From contig DQSX01000165.1 in the NCBI GenBank assembly GCA_015663065.1, positions 1-6,757 of the forward strand: a stretch of 6,757 nucleotides of DNA, in the 5' to 3' direction. Both the position numbers and the translations under genes were made by a program. The DNA comes from Sulfurovum sp. (lineage in GTDB: Bacteria > Campylobacterota > Campylobacteria > Campylobacterales > Sulfurovaceae). Below the pieces are notes generated by a model. It ran no database searches, was not told where the DNA came from, and saw only the letters and a list, made by a program, of their open reading frames with translations. The stretch's first letter is position 1. Every line of letters begins with the position of its first letter. Shown here one piece after another: positions 1 to 4,616 of this stretch.

Positions 1-61
1 CAATATCAATAAAAAGTTTTGGTCCCTTAAGGTATCTTGGAAAGTCAGGTGTATTTCTCAT
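1..61 (-). CDS. traL: TraL-like type IV secretion/pilus assembly protein, N-terminal fragment
   Basis: Only the first 20 codons lie in the window; the gene runs off the left edge. The ATG at 61-59 is preceded by AAAGG (70-74) with 8 bases of spacing, a good ribosome binding site. The visible peptide begins MRNTPDFPRYLKGPKLF. A Pro-Arg-Tyr-Leu motif close to the N terminus, followed by a hydrophobic segment, is typical of TraL, a small inner-membrane protein of F-type conjugation systems (VirB3 counterpart). Its place directly after a pilin gene matches the traA-traL order known from F-like systems. The call rests on a short motif plus context, so a VirB3-type relative or an unrelated small membrane protein is not excluded. 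Confidence 0.6.
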   Translation of the reverse strand, partial: MRNTPDFPRYLKGPKLFIDI

Positions 62-93
62 AATGAAAACCTTTAAAAAAAGAATTGTATTTT

Positions 94-128
94 AGACAAA
101 CCCTTCCTAGTACAGGAAGGAGCTGTCT
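94..128 (-). other. Stem-loop between pilin and TraL-like gene
   Basis: A perfect 7-bp stem (CCTTCCT 102-108 with AGGAAGG 114-120, 5-base loop) is extended by a second perfect 5-bp stem (AGACA 94-98 with TGTCT 124-128) across a symmetric 3x3 internal loop. It starts 8 bases after the pilin stop codon. A run of seven U follows only after a 12-base gap (75-81), so this is not a standard intrinsic terminator. An mRNA-stabilising or partially attenuating hairpin that keeps pilin expression above that of downstream genes is the likeliest role; this is an inference. Confidence 0.5.
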
Positions 129-136
129 TGTGTAGA

Positions 137-433
137 TTAGAGAGTTGTGTTAGCACTCCAACCAATCATACTTGTCACGAATGGTAGTGCAAGTACCATA
201 ATGATCAAACCCACAATTGCATAAGCCATAGGTGCCCAAGATTTGTTCACAAATGAAACGATTCCGGCAACAACAAGAATGATAATACCACCAAGCAATA
301 TTCCTTTTTCAACAACGATCGAAACAATCACATCAAAAAAATCACCGATTGGTTTAGGAACAACAGCTGACGCAGCATTAGCAAACACAGTTGCGAGCAT
401 CATTAGTACGAGTAGTACGGGTAGTCCTTTCAT
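137..433 (-). CDS. Conjugative pilin precursor (TraA/VirB2-like)
   Basis: This is a 98-residue major pilin candidate, the subunit of a type IV secretion/conjugative pilus. Residues 1-23 form a signal peptide (MKGLPVLL start, hydrophobic core, then Ala-X-Ala cleavage sites at ANA 18-20 and ASA 21-23), leaving a mature product of about 75-78 residues. The mature part has two hydrophobic helices (about 44-62, GILLGGIIILVV..., and about 68-87) separated by a short polar loop with Lys and Trp, the layout shared by TraA and VirB2 pilins. The ATG at 433 is chosen because a strong AAAGGAGG lies 7 bases upstream. An in-frame ATG at 490 would add 19 charged residues before the signal peptide and has no ribosome binding site. 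The gene precedes a TraL-like gene, which supports an F-type system. No cyclisation or processing can be inferred from sequence alone. Confidence 0.82.
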   Translation of the reverse strand: MKGLPVLLVLMMLATVFANAASAVVPKPIGDFFDVIVSIVVEKGILLGGIIILVVAGIVSFVNKSWAPMAYAIVGLIIMVLALPFVTSMIGWSANTTL

Positions 434-440
434 AGAAAGA

Positions 441-448
441 CCTCCTTT
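441..448 (-). promoter_or_regulatory. Strong Shine-Dalgarno site of the pilin gene
   Basis: The minus strand reads AAAGGAGG here, near-perfectly complementary to the 16S rRNA tail and 7 bases before the ATG at 433-431. It fixes the pilin start and predicts high translation. It is preceded by an A9 run (452-460), which should leave the site unstructured just downstream of the large stem-loop. Confidence 0.75.
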
Positions 449-461
449 AAGTTTTTTTTTA

Positions 462-512
462 GGGACTCTGCCCTGCTCAACCAACATCATTAGTTCAGCA
501 GGACAGACCCCC
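462..512 (-). promoter_or_regulatory. Long stem-loop in the pilin leader
   Basis: Arms 467-477 (TCTGCCCTGCT) and 497-507 (AGCAGGACAGA) pair over 11 bp; the single mismatch becomes a U-G wobble in minus-strand RNA. After one mismatch the stem continues with a wobble and three G-C pairs (462-465 with 509-512). The loop is 19 bases (478-496). In the direction of transcription it is followed by A9, not U, so it is not a terminator. It begins 6 bases after the stop of the upstream membrane-protein gene and ends before the pilin ribosome binding site. Suggested roles are protection of the 5' end of a processed pilin mRNA, or a regulatory target; neither can be decided here. Confidence 0.6.
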
Positions 513-518
513 GATTCT

Positions 519-1358
519 CTATATGCCTCTTAACTTACTTCTTTTTTGCTCTAAGATAGAGCTTGTACGATCAATAACATTCGTCTTTTTGTGCTCTTTT
601 CTCAACTCTTTGGCTTTTTCTGTCAAATAAGATACAAACAAGAAGTATGCCAACACTCCCGTTCCGTTTACCGAAGTGATCATGATTGCAGCATCTTGCA
701 TTGCTTCTCTATTAACATTTCCAAGCTGAACAGGGTAGTGAATATAGTCAAGTGCAATCTGTGCATAATTAAGTGCATAATTGTATGCCTCATGAAAATA
801 CGAAACTCCCGCTACCGCCATTGTTCCAAGTAAAAAACTAAAGATTGTCACCCATTGATAAAATTTGAACTGTACACGCCAGTTTTTATAGAGATCTATA
901 CCGTTCTTGTGTATCGCATACGCTCCTGAAGTGTATGTCTGGTGCCCCGGACACCACAATACCCACAAGATGTACATTGTATCAATCGTAATAATGGTGA
1001 GTTTAAAAAGTTCTCCAGCCTTGATGTATAAAATATAGCTTAACAGCACAACCAAGGGTATAAAAAACATATTTGAAAATGATCTTGCTGTCATTTTTAC
1101 TACAAGCATTATCTTAAATGGGTCCGTGTCCATTGTGACCACACGCTTCTCTTTTTGCAGACCAATATCAGAAGACATCATTTCCTGCATTTTAACCTTC
1201 ATTGAAAACCAAAAAGCACAAACACCAAAGCCACCGTCTTCGTTCTTATCGTAGGCCATCTGATTTTGATATGGGTCATCTTGTCTATATGCATCCCTTG
1301 TTTGATAGGCCTTTGTTATTGTTTCTCTGTATGAAGGATTTCCACTATGATCTTGCAT
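519..1358 (-). CDS. Hypothetical four-helix inner-membrane protein in transfer operon
   Basis: I do not recognise this 279-residue protein. The first 90 residues are hydrophilic and Tyr/Gln/Asp-rich (QTRDAYRQDDPYQNQ near 19-33). Four hydrophobic helices follow, at about 95-113, 119-136, 167-187 and 222-246. Between helices 2 and 3 is a CPGHQTYTSG segment (136-145) and an amphipathic stretch with several Lys and Trp. The C terminus (247-279) is strongly basic and probably cytosolic. The ATG at 1358 has GGAG (1365-1368) 6 bases upstream, overlapping the stop region of the preceding 67-residue gene, so translation is probably coupled. It sits immediately before the pilin gene, so a role as a membrane component or partner of the secretion apparatus is plausible by position only. 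No ATPase or peptidase motif is visible. Confidence 0.75.
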   Translation of the reverse strand: MQDHSGNPSYRETITKAYQTRDAYRQDDPYQNQMAYDKNEDGGFGVCAFWFSMKVKMQEMMSSDIGLQKEKRVVTMDTDPFKIMLVVKMTARSFSNMFFIPLVVLLSYILYIKAGELFKLTIITIDTMYILWVLWCPGHQTYTSGAYAIHKNGIDLYKNWRVQFKFYQWVTIFSFLLGTMAVAGVSYFHEAYNYALNYAQIALDYIHYPVQLGNVNREAMQDAAIMITSVNGTGVLAYFLFVSYLTEKAKELRKEHKKTNVIDRTSSILEQKRSKLRGI

Positions 1359-1361
1359 CTA

Positions 1362-1565
1362 TTACTCCATCACCGCTTCATCGATTTTAGTATTTACTTC
1401 TTCTATCAGCACAGAAACCTCTTGCATTTTTTTTGCAAAATGCATTGTCCTACGCTGGTCTTTTCCCACTTTTGCACACATGATAGCACGCTCTACTTTT
1501 TCTGCCAAGTAAAAGAGGTCTTTTGATAGCTCATTACTAAATTCAATTTTTACTACTTTCTTCAA
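1362..1565 (-). CDS. Small helical protein, TTG start, unknown function
   Basis: This frame encodes 67 residues. The start is TTG (1565-1563), whose last two bases are the first two of the TGA stop of the upstream HD-domain gene (shared TTGA), a classic coupling arrangement; a purine-rich AAGGCGGGG lies just upstream. The stop is 3 bases before the next ATG. The protein has no signal peptide or membrane segment. It is predicted to be largely alpha-helical, with charged and hydrophobic residues alternating in heptad-like fashion (SKDLFYLAEKVERAI near 14-28; MQEVSVLIEEVNTKIDEAV near 47-65), suggesting a coiled-coil or helical-hairpin adaptor. The exact packing between two genes argues that it is real despite its size. 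No family recognised. Confidence 0.65.
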   Translation of the reverse strand: MKKVVKIEFSNELSKDLFYLAEKVERAIMCAKVGKDQRRTMHFAKKMQEVSVLIEEVNTKIDEAVME

Positions 1566-2233
1566 GCTGACCCCGCCTTCTTTTCTTCAAGCATTTCTAA
1601 TTCTTGGACTCTTGCCAATGCATCAGATCGATATAATGCAGCTCCGTAAAACCCCAACTTCTCATAGGGCTTTTTTTTGCTTTTAACATCACAGATCAAT
1701 ATCAACTCATCTGAAAACATTTTTCCCAACTTCTCATAGGGAGTCTGGTGCAAAATAATCTGTATAAACTCTGCAGATGCTCTCTCATGTCCATTTCCGT
1801 ACGTTATCCCAAAATAATCACACAATTTTTCCGATTTACCTGTATCATGAAGAAGTGCAAAAAGTCCCACCAAAGGACGCTGTGTCACGTCAACCTCTTT
1901 ATCGTTTAATGCATTAGAAACGACCCTGAGCGTATGTTCATACAGATTGACTGTACGCAATTTGTCATAAGTATCAAAAACTGCTTTGTCGAGAAAGCTT
2001 ACCTTCTGTCCCACAGATGATTGATACTTGAAATCAAACTGAATAAAATAGCTATATATTTTATCTATGAGTTTTTTGTCAATTCCCATATCAACAAGAA
2101 GAAAAAATTGATCATCATGGTTCTCTTTTGGCAATTCTTTATTTTTATCTTGCTGATGTGTCGCAAGACACCTCTTAGAGGCAATATGGTTATCTACTTG
2201 GGATAGTATTTTTGCCCTTGTAAAAAAGTCCAC
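1562..2233 (-). CDS. HD-domain metal-dependent phosphohydrolase-like protein
   Basis: This 223-residue protein carries the HD superfamily pattern in the right order: His100 (YEHTLRVV), His129-Asp130 (LLHDTGK), His149 in GHERASAEF, and Asp204 in RSDALAR. HD proteins bind divalent metal and usually hydrolyse phosphate esters (nucleotides, cyclic dinucleotides, RNA ends); MobH-type relaxases of conjugative elements also contain an HD-like fold. The first 90 residues are a polar, unrecognised N-terminal region. The C-terminal end is short and charged. The start is GTG (2233-2231), preceded by AAGGGGGGGG; no ATG or other plausible start lies just upstream, where the sequence turns intergenic. The stop overlaps the next gene by 4 bases. 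A 17-bp in-frame direct repeat encodes PYEKLG twice (165-170 and 189-194). The substrate is unknown; involvement in conjugative DNA processing is inferred from its neighbours. Confidence 0.8.
   Translation of the reverse strand: MDFFTRAKILSQVDNHIASKRCLATHQQDKNKELPKENHDDQFFLLVDMGIDKKLIDKIYSYFIQFDFKYQSSVGQKVSFLDKAVFDTYDKLRTVNLYEHTLRVVSNALNDKEVDVTQRPLVGLFALLHDTGKSEKLCDYFGITYGNGHERASAEFIQIILHQTPYEKLGKMFSDELILICDVKSKKKPYEKLGFYGAALYRSDALARVQELEMLEEKKAGSA
1653..1669. repeat. 17-bp direct repeat, copy 1 (inside HD-domain gene)
   Basis: CCCAACTTCTCATAGGG occurs here and again at 1725-1741, exactly 72 bases (24 codons) apart and in the same frame. Both copies encode PYEKLG with identical codons. The sequence between the copies is not obviously duplicated. 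Confidence 0.7.
1725..1741. repeat. 17-bp direct repeat, copy 2 (inside HD-domain gene)
   Basis: Identical to the copy at 1653-1669. It lies upstream in the direction of translation and encodes residues 165-170 of the HD-domain protein. Confidence 0.7.
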
Positions 2234-2234
2234 T

Positions 2235-2244
2235 CCCCCCCCTT
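2235..2244 (-). promoter_or_regulatory. Poly-G (G8) tract forming the ribosome binding site of the HD-domain gene
   Basis: The minus strand reads AAGGGGGGGG followed by one A and the GTG start. The eight-G run (2235-2242) therefore is or overlaps the Shine-Dalgarno region and sets its spacing from the start codon. Poly-G runs of this length in Campylobacterota are known sites of slipped-strand phase variation; whether this one varies cannot be seen in one sequence. Confidence 0.5.
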
Positions 2245-2251
2245 GTTGTCA

Positions 2252-2322
2252 CAAAATATTATTTTTACTTAAATATTCTAAAAAATAATACAAAAATATG
2301 CTTAAAATTAACTAATATTTTG
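2252..2322. promoter_or_regulatory. AT-rich intergenic region with 10-bp inverted repeat and possible promoter
   Basis: The 103-base gap between the topoisomerase-like gene and the HD-domain gene (2234-2336) is almost pure A/T. It contains a perfect inverted repeat, CAAAATATTA (2252-2261) and TAATATTTTG (2313-2322), with centres 61 bp apart. Between the arms, the minus strand has TATTAT (2285-2290), a possible -10 element that would start transcription about 45 bases before the GTG; no good -35 is seen. This is the likeliest place for an independent promoter for the pilin-side genes, with the repeat as a candidate operator. In such AT-rich DNA both motifs could be chance. Confidence 0.3.
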
Positions 2323-2336
2323 CTATTAAGACAAAA

Positions 2337-4613
2337 CTATTTATCAACTTCCTCTACTTTTGGCAAAAATCCAATGTTCCAGTAACCTTTTTTTTGCACG
2401 AGTGCCACCTTTCCAGTAAACTCCACATCTTCTTTACTTCTCATATTTTTCACTTCAACATACTTTTTTGCAAGAATACCAGATACAATAGAATCAAGAT
2501 AATCCAATCCAATCTCTCTGAAACCAAATCTCTCAAAGAATGACCGAGAGAATTCGATATTAAGACCAAACTTGCATCCCTCTTTACTGTAATTACTACA
2601 ACTGTAAAATTTCTCTTTTCTGATCACAGAACCTTTTTGGCACTGAGGACATCTTCCTAACACCTCTTTGGTTTCTATCTGCACACCATCCTGCACATCT
2701 CCGCCATTATTTCTCAGAAAAACCTCTATTGCCTCCCTGCTCTCAAACAGATTTTCGCCGAGTACAATTCTTTTCTTCCTGGCAATACTTCTTGCCTGTT
2801 CGATCTGCAGTTGACTCGGACGTTCATTTTTTTGAAGTTCATCATACCCAAGAGTATCTGCAATGCTCTGTATCTCTGTGTAGACCTTTCGTATCAGCTC
2901 CTCAGGCTCAGGATGCTCTCCTCTTTCGATCATCTTCAGCGTGTCACTGATCTTTATAAGCTGTTCTGTATCATAAAGAAAATCTACATGCTTCTCCATC
3001 CAGTCATTCACCCTTCTTCCTAATGCTCTTACTATCAATACGCTTCCGGTATGCTCTATAAAACCTTTCTCTACCATTTCTTTGACCACTACCGGCAATG
3101 AGCTTGGCTGTGCGATATTGAGCTTTTTAAGTGTCTTAATGAAGCGTCCTTCTCCATAGCGTTTAGGGGGTTGTGTTCCTGAAGTAAAAGATGTGACATC
3201 GATACAATCAGCTACCTCTCCCACTTCATATTCGGGAATAGATACCTCATTACTCAACCAGACCTCATCTGCCAAGGTAATACTTCCTCTAAGCAGTGGC
3301 TCGTTAAGTGCAAGCCATCCAAGTACCTCCTGAGGTTCTCCCTCAAGGTCGTATCTGATCAAAGGTTTGTTTGCCACAAGCTTGATACGATGGTCAAGGA
3401 CCTCTAAAATTAGTTCTGTTGAATCAAAAAAGGCATTTTCTATTTGTGTAGCCAATGTGCGATACCATATCATCGCGTACACTTTTCTGTGGTCATTAGA
3501 GAGATGCGCTTCTCTTTTGTCTTTCCAGAGATGCATGATATTCTCAGGGGAAAACTCGGAGCTAAATGTTGTAGGGACTATTGCAGATTCATCCTCTGTC
3601 ACTCCATCTTTAACTTTATATCTTCTCTTGATATCTACAATGGTATCTTCAGGAACGGTGGCATAAAGATAAACAAGTATCTTCTCATAAACCTCTTCAG
3701 AGATCTGATTACTATTGGTTTTATAGTTGCTAATATAACCTGCTTCATAAAGCTCTCTAGCAAGACGGATCGTATCCTCGCTTTTAAATTTATAGTAATT
3801 ATTACATGCTTCTTGAAGTGTAGCATGATGAAGTGGCTCTGGTGGTGCCTCCTCTCTTTGATTATTATTGTATCCAAGAACTACATGTGGATTCTCGATA
3901 AACTTTTTCTTAAGCTCCTTCATTTGTGACATGTGCTCAAAGGACTCAGTAAAAAACCTTGTCTTGTCAATGGCCTCAAAGTGCTCTTTGCCTTTTCTGT
4001 ACCAACATTTAAGCCTCACATACTCTTCTGTTTCATGCTCGTCAATATTCCGCTGGTTCTCGCTTAGAATCCTCAAAGCTGGACACATCAATCTACCGAT
4101 AGAGAGATTAGAGGGGATCATATAACCAGACTGTCTAAGGTGCCATTTCATAATATTTCCAAGTCTATAACCTATCAGCTTATCAATAATATGCCTTATA
4201 GCAGCAGCTCTTGCATGATATGGATCAATGTCTCGTCTATTTTCAATACTCTCAAGAATATCTTCTCCCTTGAGACTCTTTAATATTGTAATTTTCATTG
4301 AGCTTCCTGGTACAAGGTAGTCAAGATCATATGCGATTTTCTCAGACTCTATACTACCATCTGCTGCAAAGACAAACAGTGAATACTGCTTACTGAGGTT
4401 TTGCAAATAAGTCACAAGCTTCTCTTTTCCCTCTCTTAACTGCCAATGCTCTTCCACCTCACCATCATGCAAAATTGTAACAGGATCAGAACTGGTCTCT
4501 GTAATCTGTCCCCCAGTATTAACTACGATCCATCCATCTTGTAATTTTTGCAGTTCCCTTTTACAAGTATCTGCCTGATTTCTGCTTGTAACAAGCAATA
4601 CACCTTTTCTCAT
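2337..4613 (-). CDS. Type IA topoisomerase-like protein with degenerate catalytic sites
   Basis: This 758-residue protein aligns by eye with bacterial topoisomerase I/III along most of its length. Regions in order: TOPRIM-like (1-110); the DPYHARAAAIRHIIDKLIGY stretch (130-149); NLSIGRLMC (169-177, for LSAGRVQS); the LYEAGYI segment (288-294) leading to the active-site loop; IWYRTLATQ (382-390); PPKRYGEG (482-489) with NIAQPSSLP (499-507, for GIGRPSTYA); and a four-cysteine zinc finger (Cys655, 658, 672, 680). The catalytic positions differ: TOPRIM Glu is Thr9, DxDxE is D85-x-S87-x-E89, the cleaving Tyr is Asn296 with Tyr297 next to it, its Arg and Asp are Lys298 and Asn300, and HEAIRP is ESAIVP (342-347). 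The frame is intact, so this is not decay by frameshift. It probably binds single-stranded DNA, but canonical strand passage is doubtful. The ATG has AAAGGAG 6 bases upstream and follows the previous stop by 3 bases. Topoisomerase genes are common in conjugative elements. Confidence 0.8.
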   Translation of the reverse strand: MRKGVLLVTSRNQADTCKRELQKLQDGWIVVNTGGQITETSSDPVTILHDGEVEEHWQLREGKEKLVTYLQNLSKQYSLFVFAADGSIESEKIAYDLDYLVPGSSMKITILKSLKGEDILESIENRRDIDPYHARAAAIRHIIDKLIGYRLGNIMKWHLRQSGYMIPSNLSIGRLMCPALRILSENQRNIDEHETEEYVRLKCWYRKGKEHFEAIDKTRFFTESFEHMSQMKELKKKFIENPHVVLGYNNNQREEAPPEPLHHATLQEACNNYYKFKSEDTIRLARELYEAGYISNYKTNSNQISEEVYEKILVYLYATVPEDTIVDIKRRYKVKDGVTEDESAIVPTTFSSEFSPENIMHLWKDKREAHLSNDHRKVYAMIWYRTLATQIENAFFDSTELILEVLDHRIKLVANKPLIRYDLEGEPQEVLGWLALNEPLLRGSITLADEVWLSNEVSIPEYEVGEVADCIDVTSFTSGTQPPKRYGEGRFIKTLKKLNIAQPSSLPVVVKEMVEKGFIEHTGSVLIVRALGRRVNDWMEKHVDFLYDTEQLIKISDTLKMIERGEHPEPEELIRKVYTEIQSIADTLGYDELQKNERPSQLQIEQARSIARKKRIVLGENLFESREAIEVFLRNNGGDVQDGVQIETKEVLGRCPQCQKGSVIRKEKFYSCSNYSKEGCKFGLNIEFSRSFFERFGFREIGLDYLDSIVSGILAKKYVEVKNMRSKEDVEFTGKVALVQKKGYWNIGFLPKVEEVDK

Positions 4614-4616
4614 TTA

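Noticed and set aside
1..61. VirB3 rather than TraL for the left-edge fragment
   Set aside because: The PRYL motif close to the N terminus fits TraL better than the usual VirB3 start, though 20 residues cannot fully settle it.
75..128. Stem-loop plus U7 as a rho-independent terminator after the pilin gene
   Set aside because: Twelve bases separate the stem base from the U run, and the following TraL-like gene is normally co-transcribed; kept only as a stabilising or attenuating hairpin.
452..477. T9 run next to the stem-loop as an intrinsic terminator
   Set aside because: All genes are on the minus strand, where this run is A9. For plus-strand transcription the T run precedes the hairpin, so neither direction gives hairpin plus U run.
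434..490. Extended pilin start at the ATG at 490
   Set aside because: It would place 19 charged residues before a clear signal peptide, falls in the loop and arm of a strong stem-loop, and lacks a ribosome binding site; the ATG at 433 has AAAGGAGG.
2234..2336. Origin of transfer in the intergenic gap
   Set aside because: No nic-like motif or GC-containing hairpin was seen; only AT-rich sequence with one short inverted repeat.
3444..3929. Plus-strand open frame of 161 codons
   Set aside because: It lies wholly opposite the topoisomerase-like gene, has a Cys/Ile/Phe-rich composition typical of antisense frames, and shows no recognisable domain.
2337..4613. Pseudogene status for the topoisomerase-like gene
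   Set aside because: The frame is uninterrupted over 758 codons with a good ribosome binding site, intact zinc finger and conserved structural motifs; only catalytic positions differ, which does not look like random decay.
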